From NCBI GenBank assembly GCA_019636235.1, contig JAHBXW010000005.1, positions 124,001-188,000 on the forward strand: DNA of 64,000 bases, read 5' to 3'. The position numbers and the translations under genes were made by a program. Source of the DNA: Planctomyces sp. GTDB taxonomy: Bacteria > Planctomycetota > Planctomycetia > Planctomycetales > Planctomycetaceae. Each line of letters begins with the position of its first letter. Position 1 is the stretch's first letter. The notes beneath the pieces were generated by a model that ran no database searches, was not told where the DNA came from, and worked only from the letters and a program-made list of their open reading frames with translations. Below, piece by piece: positions 1 to 8,726 of this stretch.

Positions 1-230
1 GCCTCGGAAACGTCGCCGCCGCAGGCCTCACAGCCGAGCAGCACCAGCAGCGGCCGCAGCCGCTTGCCTCCCGCCAGCGTGCTGTACCGCATCGCGTCGG
101 CCAGCAGCGCCGGGCAGTCGTCGGACAGCGTCAGCCGCCGCGCGAGTTCCTGTTCGACCTGCGCGCGGAGCGGCGGCAGCCGCTCGTCGAAGAGCCAGCG
201 AATCTCGGCGGCGGAATTGGTGTTCGACAC
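1..230 (-). CDS. Polyprenyl (farnesyl/geranylgeranyl) diphosphate synthase, N-terminal part
   Basis: The gene runs off the left edge, so only about 76 N-terminal residues are present. Reading the minus strand from a GTG at 230 gives a helical start followed by [20 protein letters not shown]. The GGKRLRP stretch is the conserved first region of trans-isoprenyl diphosphate synthases, which condense isopentenyl diphosphate with allylic diphosphates in the cytoplasm. The first aspartate-rich motif lies beyond the window edge. In-frame codons upstream of the GTG contain no better start nearby, and a GAGG lies about 20 bases upstream. Chain length (C15 or C20) cannot be told from this fragment. It is divergent from the DUF1501 gene. 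Confidence 0.85.
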   Translation of the reverse strand, partial: MSNTNSAAEIRWLFDERLPPLRAQVEQELARRLTLSDDCPALLADAMRYSTLAGGKRLRPLLVLLGCEACGGDVSE

Positions 231-540
231 GGGAAATCGCGACGGGCCGGCGGGTTCACCTCAGGGTCCGCAGTTCGCGATCAGAGTAGGGAGCGCCGCG
301 CCCCTCGGGAAGCCTGCCGAACGCCCGTCGCACACCGGGCGGGGACCGGGAATCCGCAGCCGTCGTCAGCCGCACAACCGAGCCGGGGATCGGCCGGTTT
401 TCGACATTCGCGCCGGGGTTTCGGGCTGCGGCCAACGCGCGCAGTCGATACACTCAGCAGAGTCGAATTGGGCGCGAGCGCCGGAATTCGTCCTTCCCGC
501 CCAGGCCACCCCTTTCGCACTCGAGAGGTCCCACCCGGCC
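231..540. other. Divergent intergenic region, no gene seen
   Basis: About 310 bases separate the isoprenyl synthase (minus) from the DUF1501 gene (plus), so promoters for both must lie here. The plus-strand frame stays open through it, but the translated sequence is Arg/Pro/Ser-rich and unlike the downstream domain, so it is read as non-coding. No convincing -35/-10 pair was found. The stretch GATACACT near 447-454 is a weak -10-like candidate for the plus gene. Confidence 0.5.
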
Positions 541-1887
541 ATGCTGACGATCAACGGCAAGTCCGACCAGTTTTGCAACGGCCTGTCGCGCCGCCGCTTC
601 ATCGAAGTTGGCGGAATGAGCGTGTTTGGGCTGTCGCTTTCGAATCTGCTGAAGCGCGAAGCGCAGGCCGCCTCGTCGACCGGCCGCTCGCGGTCGAAAA
701 AGTCGGTGATCCTGATCTGGCAGCACGGCGGCCCGTCGCAGCTCGACACGTTCGACATGAAGCCGCTGGCGCCGCTCGAATACCGGGGGCCGTATCAGTC
801 GATCGACTCCTCGCTGCCCGGCCTGCCGGTGTGCGAGCTGATGCCGCATCACGCGAAGATCATGGACAAGTGCACCGTGATTCGCAGCTTCTCCCATGGC
901 GACGGCGACCACTGGGCCGCCGCGCACTGGATGCTGACCGGCCGCAAGGGGGCGAACGGATCTGACCGTCCCCCGCGCCAGCCGTCGATGGGAGCGGTGG
1001 CGTCGAAGCTGCTCGGTCCGACTCGCGAGGGGTCGCTGGCGACGGTCAACATGAACGACGGCGGCTTCGGATATCACGGCGGATCGTGGCTGGGCGTCGC
1101 CCACAATCCGTTCCGCACGGGCGAATACTCCTACGGCGATGAGGCGGGTCGGCTGCCGTCGGGGGATGCCAAGAGCTTTTCGCTGGTCGATGGCATGTCG
1201 CTCGACCGCCTGAACGACCGCGTCGGCCTGTCCGACCGGTTTGATTCCCTGAAGCGGCGGATCGATTCGTCCAACGATTTCAGGAGTCTCGACGAAGTCG
1301 ACCAGCAGGCGGTCGACATCCTGCTGTCCGGCCGGACGCGGGATGCGTTCGACGTCTCGAAGGAGGATCAGTCGACTCGGGACGCCTACGGCGACGGCTG
1401 GGGCGAGCAGGCGCTGCTCGCGAGGCGGCTGATTGAAGCCGGGGCGAGGTTCGTCTCGCTGAACACCGGCTACTGGGACGATCACGGCCGGATCAAGCGG
1501 GCGCTGGACAACAAGCTGCCGCGGCACGACCGTGCGGTCGGCGTGCTGATTCAGGACCTTGCCGACCGCGGCATGCTGGACGACGTGCTGGTCGTCTCGG
1601 CGGGCGAGTTTGGTCGAACGCCGCGGATCAACAACGACGCCGGCCGCGACCACTGGCCGCAGGCGCAGAGCATTCTACTCGCCGGCGGCGGATACCGGCA
1701 TGGGCAGATCATCGGCGCCACCGACTCCAAGGCCGAGTTCCCGACCGAACGCAAGATCGGCGTCGAGGACTTCTGCGCGATCGTGTACCACGGGCTGGGC
1801 CTCAGCCGCGAGGAATCGCTGATCGACCACAGCGGCCGGCCGATGCACCTGCTGCCGTCCGGCGAAGTGCCGTTCGAACTGCTGTAA
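541..1887 (+). CDS. DUF1501 domain protein, Tat-exported (sulfatase-like fold)
   Basis: This 448-residue protein begins with a twin-arginine signal, SRRRFIEVGGMSVFGLSLSN, at residues 15-34. The DUF1501 domain follows, with the characteristic VILIWQHGGPSQLDTFDMKP block near residue 60, DGDHW around 120 and VVSAGEFGRTP near 352. DUF1501 proteins are very abundant in planctomycetes, are distantly related to the alkaline phosphatase/sulfatase fold, and usually pair with a DUF1553/DUF1549 cytochrome-like partner. No such partner is adjacent here. The ATG at 541 is chosen because it directly precedes the Tat signal and has GAGAGG 12 bases upstream; the longer open frame is not supported. The biochemical function of the family is not established. 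Confidence 0.9.
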   Translation: MLTINGKSDQFCNGLSRRRFIEVGGMSVFGLSLSNLLKREAQAASSTGRSRSKKSVILIWQHGGPSQLDTFDMKPLAPLEYRGPYQSIDSSLPGLPVCELMPHHAKIMDKCTVIRSFSHGDGDHWAAAHWMLTGRKGANGSDRPPRQPSMGAVASKLLGPTREGSLATVNMNDGGFGYHGGSWLGVAHNPFRTGEYSYGDEAGRLPSGDAKSFSLVDGMSLDRLNDRVGLSDRFDSLKRRIDSSNDFRSLDEVDQQAVDILLSGRTRDAFDVSKEDQSTRDAYGDGWGEQALLARRLIEAGARFVSLNTGYWDDHGRIKRALDNKLPRHDRAVGVLIQDLADRGMLDDVLVVSAGEFGRTPRINNDAGRDHWPQAQSILLAGGGYRHGQIIGATDSKAEFPTERKIGVEDFCAIVYHGLGLSREESLIDHSGRPMHLLPSGEVPFELL

Positions 1888-1962
1888 GCAGCGAGCTGGC
1901 AGCGCAGCTCCATCCCGCGCTGCATCCGCATCAGCCACGGCTGATCCCACCGGGAATCCTGA

Positions 1963-1968
1963 TAGGAT
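1963..1968 (+). promoter_or_regulatory. Candidate -10 element (TAGGAT)
   Basis: TAGGAT lies 29 bases before the start codon at 1998, in a gap following the DUF1501 gene. No clear -35 is present at 16-18 bases upstream. It is listed because similar TAnnAT hexamers recur before other transcription-unit starts in the window. Confidence 0.25.
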
Positions 1969-1997
1969 GAGCCGGTCGCGAGATCTCCCGAGGAGAC

Positions 1998-4106
1998 ATG
2001 ATGCGCTCGATCCTGCTGCTCTCTCCCGCGTGGTTGTTGACCGTTCTCGTCCCGCTGGCCTTCGCGGCCGAGCCGGCATCCCCCGGGGACGCGGCGCTCC
2101 GCATCTACTTTGAGAATGAAACGGCGGCGCTTGAGGCCGCATCGCTTTCCGAAATCGAGACGGCCGACGACTGGAACCGCCTCGTTCCGGAGTACCGTCG
2201 CCAGCTTCGCGAAATGCTGGGGCTCGATCCGCTCCCCGAGCGGACGCCGCTGGAAGCGGTCGTCGCCCGGACCTTCGCACATGAAGGCTTCACCGTCGAG
2301 AACCTGCACTTCCAGTCCTCGCCCGGGCTGTACGTCACGGGCAACCTGTACGTCCCTGCAGGCCTGACCGGCCCCGCGCCGGCGATCCTGTACGTCTGCG
2401 GCCACGCCCCGGTGAAAGCCAACGGCGTCAGCTATGGCAACAAGACCGCCTATCAGCACCACGGCATCTGGTTCGCGCGGCATGGCTACGTGTGCCTCGT
2501 CATCGACACGCTCCAGCTCGGCGAGATCGAAGGCCTGCATCACGGGTTGTATCGCGAGAACCAGTGGTGGTGGCTGGCCCGGGGCTACACGCCGGCGGGC
2601 GTCGAAGCCTGGAACTGCATTCGGGCGCTGGACTATCTGCAGTCTCGCCCCGAGGTGGACGGAGAGCGAATCGGCGTCACCGGCCGCTCGGGCGGCGGCG
2701 CGTACAGCTGGTGGATCGCGGCGATCGATGAACGCATCCGCTCGGCCGTCCCGGTGGCCGGCATCACCAGCCTCAGGAATCATGTGGTCGATGGCTGCAT
2801 CGAAGGGCACTGCGACTGCATGTATCAGTTCAACCTGTATCGCTGGGATTACCCGCAGGTCGCGGCGCTCGTCGCCCCCCGACCGCTTCTGATCTCGAAC
2901 ACCGACAAGGACTCCATCTTCCCGCTGGACGGCGTCGTCGACGTGCACGCCAAGGTCCGCCGCATCTACCGGCTGCTGGACGCTGACAAACAGCTCGGTC
3001 TGCAGATCACCGAGGGGCCTCACGAGGACACGCAGGAGCTGCACATTCATTCCTTCGTGTGGATGAACCGCTTCGTGAAGGGGCAGGAAGCGCCGATCGA
3101 GGTCGCGGCCGCCCCGCTGTTCGAACCCGAACAGTTGCGGGTGTTCCAGGAGCTGCCCGCCGATCAGATCAACTCGCGCATCCAGGAGCGGTTCGTGCCG
3201 CAGGCGGCGCTGTCGGTCCCCTCGCGGGGGCAGTGGGAGGGCGAATGCCAGACGCTTCTGGAACGACTGCGGGACAAGGTCTTTCGCGGCTGGCCGGAAG
3301 GGCCGACGTCGATCGCCGACCTGCAGCTCCGCGAGACGTCGCGGGCGCGCTCCGGCCGGTTCGAACTCGTGCATTACGAACTGGCGAGCCAGGCGGCGTT
3401 CCGGCTGCCGCTGACGGTCCTCCGCCCGATCTCTTCGGAGGGGGAAGCCGGTCCGGGCGACCTGACGTTGATCGTCTGCGATCAGCCCCGCTGGGAATCG
3501 ACGTCGGCCGAGCTGGCGGCTCTGTTTCCGACGCGACCGGCCGATTCCGAGGCGGCATCGGATGCGGCGGACGATCGCATCCAGGCCCTGCTCGGCGAAG
3601 GCGTGGGGGCGCTGGCGTGGTTCGCGCCGCGGGGCGTCGGTCCGACGGAGTGGAACCGGGATGACCGGCGGCGAACGCACATCCGCAGGCGTTTCGGATT
3701 GCTCGGTCAGACCGAGGACGGCATGCGCGTGTATGACGTGCGGCTGGCGATGCAGGCGGCCCGGTCGCTGACGGATGGAGCGCGGCGGCGGCTGCGAATC
3801 GAAGGGGACGGAGATGCCGCGGTGTGGGCGTTGTACGCGACGTTGTTCGAGCCGCCGGTGCGGTCGCTGCGGGCGACTTCGCTGCCCGCGGATCATGCCT
3901 CCGGGCCGATGCTGTTCAATGTGTTGCGGGTCACGACGCTGGCGCGGAGCCTGGCGACGGCGGCCGGCCGCACGCGGGTGACGGCGTCGTTCCGGGAAGC
4001 GTCACCGGAAACGCTGGAAGAACTTGCGTCGCTGCGTGAGACCCTGGGCGACGATGTGCTGCGGTTGGACCTCCAGGCGGGTCCGACGGATGTCAGCGAT
4101 CGTTGA
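1998..4106 (+). CDS. Secreted alpha/beta hydrolase (acetyl-xylan-esterase/dipeptidyl-peptidase-like), two-part protein
   Basis: The 702-residue protein has a Sec signal peptide (residues 1-25, hydrophobic core followed by AFAAEP). An alpha/beta hydrolase domain covers roughly residues 100-380: the nucleophile elbow GRSGGGAYSWW puts the Ser near 231, an acidic residue lies in LLISNTDKDSIFP, and the His is probably in EGPHEDTQE or just after. This resembles planctomycete xylan-esterase-like hydrolases that act on acylated polysaccharides. Residues about 400-700 form a second region without a recognisable catalytic elbow; it may be a degenerate second hydrolase domain. Two adjacent ATGs follow a GAGGAG ribosome site. 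The exact substrate cannot be inferred. Confidence 0.82.
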   Translation: MMRSILLLSPAWLLTVLVPLAFAAEPASPGDAALRIYFENETAALEAASLSEIETADDWNRLVPEYRRQLREMLGLDPLPERTPLEAVVARTFAHEGFTVENLHFQSSPGLYVTGNLYVPAGLTGPAPAILYVCGHAPVKANGVSYGNKTAYQHHGIWFARHGYVCLVIDTLQLGEIEGLHHGLYRENQWWWLARGYTPAGVEAWNCIRALDYLQSRPEVDGERIGVTGRSGGGAYSWWIAAIDERIRSAVPVAGITSLRNHVVDGCIEGHCDCMYQFNLYRWDYPQVAALVAPRPLLISNTDKDSIFPLDGVVDVHAKVRRIYRLLDADKQLGLQITEGPHEDTQELHIHSFVWMNRFVKGQEAPIEVAAAPLFEPEQLRVFQELPADQINSRIQERFVPQAALSVPSRGQWEGECQTLLERLRDKVFRGWPEGPTSIADLQLRETSRARSGRFELVHYELASQAAFRLPLTVLRPISSEGEAGPGDLTLIVCDQPRWESTSAELAALFPTRPADSEAASDAADDRIQALLGEGVGALAWFAPRGVGPTEWNRDDRRRTHIRRRFGLLGQTEDGMRVYDVRLAMQAARSLTDGARRRLRIEGDGDAAVWALYATLFEPPVRSLRATSLPADHASGPMLFNVLRVTTLARSLATAAGRTRVTASFREASPETLEELASLRETLGDDVLRLDLQAGPTDVSDR

Positions 4107-4258
4107 ATTGACCTCTTTGCGGCGACCAATAACGACTCTCCTGAACCGCGGTTGGCCGTCGTGCGCGCCCGGCGATGGAAGTCATGGCGCTCATGGCCCG
4201 GCGGAATGTCGGCCGGCCAATCGCCGCTCGGGACGAACGGAAACGCAGCCGTGGCCGA

Positions 4259-4287
4259 TTCGCAAAGCCGCGGCGGCCCCCTATGAT
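4259..4287 (+). promoter_or_regulatory. Candidate sigma70-type promoter for the ABC exporter operon
   Basis: TTCGCA (4259-4264) and TATGAT (4282-4287) are separated by 17 bases, about 70 bases before the GTG start of the first permease gene. This is the best spaced promoter-like pair seen in the window. It is a visual match only. Confidence 0.4.
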
Positions 4288-4358
4288 GGCCGGACGTGGG
4301 TGCGGGCCGGGCGGACTCGGTCCGCCGCCATCCGCCGGTCAGCACGTGAGGCTCCAGA

Positions 4359-5327
4359 GTGCCGCTGCACGATCTCGGGTATCGACGCTGGGACGGAGAA
4401 CTGAACCCGCAGTGGACCCGGTGGTGGGTCATTGCGCAGACGGGGATCCGACTGTCGTGGCGCAGCCGCTGGCTGCGGCGGATGCTGACGCTGGCCTGGC
4501 TGCCGGCGATCCTGTTCGGGATCGCGGTGTTCACGCTGGAGAACGCGATCGGCCGTTCGGCCGACATCGACATGGGCCTGCGGGTGCTGTCGAATCATTT
4601 TCCCATCACGGACGAGCTGCGGGAAGAAGTCCGCCGAGACCCCTCCCAGGCGCGCAGCACGCTGTGGGCGTTGATCCTGCTGTCATTCTTCCGAATCCCG
4701 CAGGGGTTTCTGATCGTGATGCTGACGGCGCTGATCGCTCCGCCGCTGATCGCTCAGGACATTCGATCGCGGGCCTACCTGCTGTATTTTTCGCGGCCCA
4801 TCACACGGCTGGAGTACGTGTTCGGCAAGCTGGCGACGGTGGCGGCCTACCTGTCGATGATCACGCTCGTGCCGGGCGTCGTCCTGTATCTGCTGGGGGT
4901 GGGTCTGTCGCCGAGCCTGTCGGTGGTCGCGGACACGTGGGACCTGCCGTTGCGGGTGGTGGCGGCGTCGGTGGTGGTGATCATTCCGACGGCGACGTTC
5001 GCGCTGTGCCTGTCATCGCTGCTGGCGGAAAGCCGGTACGCGACGTTCTGCTGGTTCGTCCCCTGGGTGCTGGGCTGGTTCGCGTTCATGGCGATGACGG
5101 CCATGACCGAGCAGGCGGCGTACATGCAGGGCCAAAGCGAGGTGGTGCGCAGCGGGAAGTGGTCGCTGCTGTCGCCGTACCACGCGCTGGGGGACGTGGA
5201 GACATGGGTTTTCGGCCTGGAGTCAAACTTCGGACGGGTGGCGCCGCAGGCGCTGATGCTGAGCCTGGTGACGCTGATTTCCATGGGCGTCCTGCTGCGT
5301 CGCGTCGTGGCGCCGATGCGGGTGTGA
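4359..5327 (+). CDS. ABC transporter permease (ABC-2 type)
   Basis: The 322-residue protein has about six hydrophobic segments, at roughly residues 45-65, 110-135, 165-190, 205-230, 235-255 and near the C-terminus. It has no periplasmic binding or ATPase domain. It starts at a GTG with GTGAGG seven bases upstream. The order permease, ATPase, permease over 4359-7244, with 61 bases and then a 4-base overlap between genes, is that of an ABC-2 type exporter. The long hydrophilic stretch between the first two segments (about residues 65-105) lies outside the membrane. The substrate is unknown. Confidence 0.85.
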   Translation: MPLHDLGYRRWDGELNPQWTRWWVIAQTGIRLSWRSRWLRRMLTLAWLPAILFGIAVFTLENAIGRSADIDMGLRVLSNHFPITDELREEVRRDPSQARSTLWALILLSFFRIPQGFLIVMLTALIAPPLIAQDIRSRAYLLYFSRPITRLEYVFGKLATVAAYLSMITLVPGVVLYLLGVGLSPSLSVVADTWDLPLRVVAASVVVIIPTATFALCLSSLLAESRYATFCWFVPWVLGWFAFMAMTAMTEQAAYMQGQSEVVRSGKWSLLSPYHALGDVETWVFGLESNFGRVAPQALMLSLVTLISMGVLLRRVVAPMRV

Positions 5328-5388
5328 CGCAATTCCCGCGGCCGTTCAGGCCGCAGGCACAGGTTGGCCGCAACAGATCGCCTTACGC

Positions 5389-6321
5389 ATGATCGAACTG
5401 GATGGCGTCACGAAGCTGTACGGGACGGTGATCGGCGTGAATGACATCACGCTGACGCTCGAGCCCGGCGCGCATGGCTTGCTGGGGCCGAACGGCTCGG
5501 GGAAGACGACGTTCCTGAACCTGGTGACGGGGCAGCTCCGCCCCACGCGGGGTGACGTGACGGTGTTCGGCGATTCCCCCTGGGACAACGCCGACCTGTA
5601 CCGCCGGATCGGCGTCTGCCCGGGATTCGAGGGTCTGTACGCCGACATCTCCGGGTTCGACTGGGTCCGCTACCTGATGCAGTTGAACGGCTTCAGCCCG
5701 CGTGAGGCGCGTCGGAGGGCCGAAGACGCGCTGGAGGTCGTGGGCATGACGCGATCCATGCACCGCTCGATGGGGTCGTACTCCCGGGGCATGCGGCAGC
5801 GTACCAAGCTGGCTCAGTCGATCGCGCACGAGCCGGAGCTGATCATTCTGGACGAGCCGTTCAACGGACTGGACCCGGTCGGCCGGCACGACATCACCCA
5901 GGTGCTCAAGGACTGGATCAAGTGCGGCGGAAGCGTGATCATCGCCAGTCACATCCTGCACGAAGTGGAGTCGCTGGCGACGTCGTTCCTGTTGATCTGC
6001 GGGGGGCGGCTGCTGGCCTCGGGGACGCCGGTCGAGGTGCATTCGCTGCTGACGGACCTGCCGAACGAGTTTCAGATCCGGGGCGAAGGGATGCGGACCC
6101 TGGCGACCCGGCTGGTGGAGGAGAAGCTGGTCGATTCGCTGCGGTTCGAAGGGGACGGCGAGCTGACGGTCACGACGCACAAGCCGCTGCTGATGGCGGG
6201 ACGCCTGCCGGAGTGGAGCCGCGACGGGACGATCCGCATCACCGAGATGACGAGCGGGGATGACTCGCTGCAGGACCTGTTTACGACGCTGATGCGAATT
6301 CATCGCGGAGAACTTCGATGA
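5389..6321 (+). CDS. ABC transporter ATP-binding protein
   Basis: The 310-residue ATPase has Walker A GPNGSGKTT near residue 35, the signature-type sequence YSRGMRQRTKLAQS near 130, and Walker B LIILDEPFNGLDP near 150, followed by the switch His in IIASHILHEVE. The last ~90 residues are a C-terminal extension typical of export-type ABC-2 ATPases. It should energise the permeases encoded on either side. Its stop codon overlaps the start of the next permease (ATGA), so the two are probably translationally coupled. Confidence 0.93.
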   Translation: MIELDGVTKLYGTVIGVNDITLTLEPGAHGLLGPNGSGKTTFLNLVTGQLRPTRGDVTVFGDSPWDNADLYRRIGVCPGFEGLYADISGFDWVRYLMQLNGFSPREARRRAEDALEVVGMTRSMHRSMGSYSRGMRQRTKLAQSIAHEPELIILDEPFNGLDPVGRHDITQVLKDWIKCGGSVIIASHILHEVESLATSFLLICGGRLLASGTPVEVHSLLTDLPNEFQIRGEGMRTLATRLVEEKLVDSLRFEGDGELTVTTHKPLLMAGRLPEWSRDGTIRITEMTSGDDSLQDLFTTLMRIHRGELR

Positions 6322-7244
6322 GCGCTGCTGGCCAGCCCGCAAGTCCCCAGTCCGACGCGGCCGATCCGGGCTGGACGATGCTGTCGCCCGCGGAATCGCA
6401 GCCGGCGCAGCTGTCGCAGTTGGCACGCAGCGCGTGGACGGTGTTCCGGTTCGAATTCGGGCGTTCGGGGACGCTGAAACGTTCGTTGATCTGGCTGGCG
6501 GTGGCGGCGTTTCCGACGCTGATCTTCGGGATGATGCGGTGGACGGCCGGAAGCCTGCCGGGTCCGGCCTGGACGTGGCTGTTGTTCATCATGGTCGTCG
6601 AGATGGTGGTGCTGCTGAACGCGCTGCTCTGGGTGGCGCCGCTGGTGCAGGCCGAGCTGGAAGGCAAGACCTGGCTGTACGTGGTGACGCGCCCGTTCGG
6701 CCGCTATGCGCTGGTCCTGGGGAAGGGGATGAACGGCCTGGCGTGGACGCTGGGCGCCGGCTGGTGCGCGCTGCTGGGCGCGCTGCTGGTGTCGTCGCTG
6801 CGGGCCACCGAGTCGGTCAACACGCCACACTTCGGTCCCGGCATCGCGATGACGACGGGCGTGACGGCGCCGCTGCAGATTGGCGGCGTGATGCTGGCGC
6901 TGACGGCGTTGTCCAGCCTGGCCTACTGCTCGTTGTTCTCGGCGATCGGCTGCATGTTTCCAAAACGGGCCATGCTGATCGCGTTCAGCTACACGCTGGT
7001 GGGCGAGCTGCTGGTGGGCATGATGCCGGCGATCGTCAATCGACTGACGGTGCAGTACCACCTGCGCTGCCTGCTGACGGACTGGGTGGGATTCGAGATT
7101 TCACCTGAGGGGCGGACGTTCCTGTTCAGCGAGTGGTCGCCCACGACGCACGTGTTGTGGATCGTGTGCATGGCGGCGATCTGGCAGGCGGTGGCGCTGG
7201 TGACGGTCCACTTCCGACAGTACGTGGTGTCGGACGAAAGCTGA
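6318..7244 (+). CDS. ABC transporter permease (ABC-2 type), second subunit
   Basis: The 308-residue membrane protein has a ~60-residue cytoplasmic N-terminus and about six transmembrane segments. The first two are around residues 58-75 and 82-110; others lie near 140-165, 190-215, 225-245 and 275-295. It begins inside the stop of the ATPase gene and ends the operon. With the product of 4359-5327 it probably forms a heterodimeric exporter channel. Nothing in the sequence identifies what is exported. Confidence 0.85.
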   Translation: MSAAGQPASPQSDAADPGWTMLSPAESQPAQLSQLARSAWTVFRFEFGRSGTLKRSLIWLAVAAFPTLIFGMMRWTAGSLPGPAWTWLLFIMVVEMVVLLNALLWVAPLVQAELEGKTWLYVVTRPFGRYALVLGKGMNGLAWTLGAGWCALLGALLVSSLRATESVNTPHFGPGIAMTTGVTAPLQIGGVMLALTALSSLAYCSLFSAIGCMFPKRAMLIAFSYTLVGELLVGMMPAIVNRLTVQYHLRCLLTDWVGFEISPEGRTFLFSEWSPTTHVLWIVCMAAIWQAVALVTVHFRQYVVSDES

Positions 7245-7253
7245 CCGACGGAT

Positions 7254-7269
7254 CGGCCGTGAGCGGCCG
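7254..7269. terminator. Possible bidirectional hairpin between convergent genes
   Basis: CGGCCG-TGAG-CGGCCG forms a six-pair GC stem with a four-base loop in the 33-base gap between the permease stop and the stop of the convergent gene at 7278. No T-run follows, so it is only a candidate. Confidence 0.35.
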
Positions 7270-7277
7270 CGCTTCCT

Positions 7278-7754
7278 TCACCGGACCGGACGATGCTCGC
7301 GCGCATAGCCCGTATCGTCCCGCAACGCCCGCTTGTTGTCCGCCAGCCGCTGCCGGATGCGCTCCACCGTGTTCCGCACCGGCGCCGACAGAATCTGGAT
7401 GATCTGCTGCGGGCTGAACTGCTCCAGCTCGCCGACCGTATCGACGCGCAGGAACTCGAAGATCTGCCGCGCGTGATAATCCTCTTTGAACAGCATGTAG
7501 AGCTTTTCTTCCGCGCGGACGAGCGGGCGTCCCAGCGATTCCGCGGGCCGGGCGGCTTTGGCGGGCTTCTTCGGGGCGGCCGCTTTGACGCGTCGCGGGG
7601 CCGGTTTCGCCGTTTTGGGCGAAGTCGTTCGCCCCTTCGCCGCCGCCTTCTTCGCGGGCTTCTTGACGACGGCCTTTTTGACGGCGGTCTTCTTCGCCGG
7701 CCGGACGGGCTTCTTCGCGGTCGACCGGGGGGCGGGACGGGCTTTGGGAGGCAT
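7278..7754 (-). CDS. Histone-H1-like Lys/Ala tail joined to an RpoA-CTD-like helical domain
   Basis: In this 158-residue protein, residues 1-72 are almost only Lys, Ala, Pro, Arg and Thr in KKPAKKAAAK-type repeats, like bacterial histone-H1/AlgP tails. Residues 77-146 form a compact helical domain containing FEFLRVDTVGELEQFSPQQI and then RNTVERIRQRLADNKRAL. The spacing resembles the helix-hairpin-helix C-terminal domain of RNA polymerase alpha, where 'tVgeL...s.eeL...kn.G.kSleEik..L' binds DNA and activators. The usual conserved Gly before the last helix is replaced. A role in DNA or transcription is inference. It is monocistronic, convergent with the ABC operon and divergent from nif3. Confidence 0.8.
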   Translation of the reverse strand: MPPKARPAPRSTAKKPVRPAKKTAVKKAVVKKPAKKAAAKGRTTSPKTAKPAPRRVKAAAPKKPAKAARPAESLGRPLVRAEEKLYMLFKEDYHARQIFEFLRVDTVGELEQFSPQQIIQILSAPVRNTVERIRQRLADNKRALRDDTGYAREHRPVR

Positions 7755-7901
7755 CGGCCTTCAGCTCCTCGTGAGGGATCGACGCAGTCTGTCACGCGCC
7801 GCGCGGCTTCACAACCACGAAGCCCGGCGCGCTGCGCGGCGGTTGAAACTTCAGACCGCGACACTCGATGATTCGGACATTCCCTCCGAAAGCCTCCGCC
7901 C

Positions 7902-8726
7902 ATGTCCCAGCCCGCCATCACAGTCGGCGAACTCGCCGACGTCCTCGACCAGCTGGCTCCGGCGTTCCTGGCCGAGTCATGGGACAACGTGGGCCTGCTG
8001 CTGGGCGATCGCGCCGGGCCCGTGCGGTGCGTCATGACCTGTCTGACGCTCACGGAGGATGTGGCCGCCGAAGCCGCCGGCGAGCAGGTCGACCTGGTGG
8101 TCACGCACCATCCCCTCCTGTTCAAGGCGGCCAAGCGAATCACCTCCGAAACTCCCGAGGGGCGGACGCTGTTGACGCTGATGGGCTCTCGGATCGCGGT
8201 CTACAGCCCGCACACGGCATTCGACAGTTCGCACGAAGGCATCAACGAGCAGCTCGCCGCGGCGCTGGGGCTGGCGGGAACATCGCCGCTGCGGCCGGCG
8301 ACGGCGGGCGAGCACGAACCGTCGTCTCCACGCGCGGGCGGAGGGCGGTTCGGAACGCTGGACCAGGAGCGATCTCTCAGCGAGTTCCTGGCGCTGCTGC
8401 GTGAGCGTCTGCCGGCGGGCGTGATCGGCTACACGGGCGAACTCTCGACGACGGTTCGCCGCGTGGCGGTCGCGTGCGGCGCGGCGGCCGAGTTCCTGGA
8501 GGATGCCGCCGCCCGGAATTGCCATGTCCTCGTCACGGGAGAAGCGCGGTTTCATGCATGCCTGGAGGCGCGGGCCAGGGGCATCGCCCTCGTGCTGGCG
8601 GGACACTACGCCACCGAACGTCCCGGCGTGGAATGGCTGGCGGAGCAGATCGGCCGCCGGTTCCCCCCGCTGACCGCCTGGGCCAGCCGCGTGGAAACCG
8701 ATCCCCTGCAATGGAGCCTGCCGTGA
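7902..8726 (+). CDS. Nif3-like dinuclear metal centre protein
   Basis: The 274-residue protein belongs to the Nif3/YbgI (GTP cyclohydrolase 1 type 2-like) family, which forms toroidal hexamers with a two-metal site. Recognisable blocks are AESWDNVGLLLGD near residue 25, the metal-binding VVTHHPLLFK near 66-75, AVYSPHTAFDSS near 105, and the C-terminal GHYATERPGVEWLA near 235. The length matches the short form without the PII-like insertion. The cellular role of the family is still unclear. The downstream DUF983 gene overlaps its stop codon, suggesting co-translation. Confidence 0.93.
   Translation: MSQPAITVGELADVLDQLAPAFLAESWDNVGLLLGDRAGPVRCVMTCLTLTEDVAAEAAGEQVDLVVTHHPLLFKAAKRITSETPEGRTLLTLMGSRIAVYSPHTAFDSSHEGINEQLAAALGLAGTSPLRPATAGEHEPSSPRAGGGRFGTLDQERSLSEFLALLRERLPAGVIGYTGELSTTVRRVAVACGAAAEFLEDAAARNCHVLVTGEARFHACLEARARGIALVLAGHYATERPGVEWLAEQIGRRFPPLTAWASRVETDPLQWSLP

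Noticed and set aside
1551-3896. 781-codon open frame on the minus strand
   Set aside because: It spans two convincing plus-strand genes with signal peptides and ribosome sites; no domains are seen in its translation.
4175-5392. 405-codon plus-strand frame overlapping the first ABC permease
   Set aside because: The overlapping 322-residue frame has clear transmembrane helices and a GTG with ribosome site; the 405-codon frame is Gly/Ala/Arg-rich and featureless.
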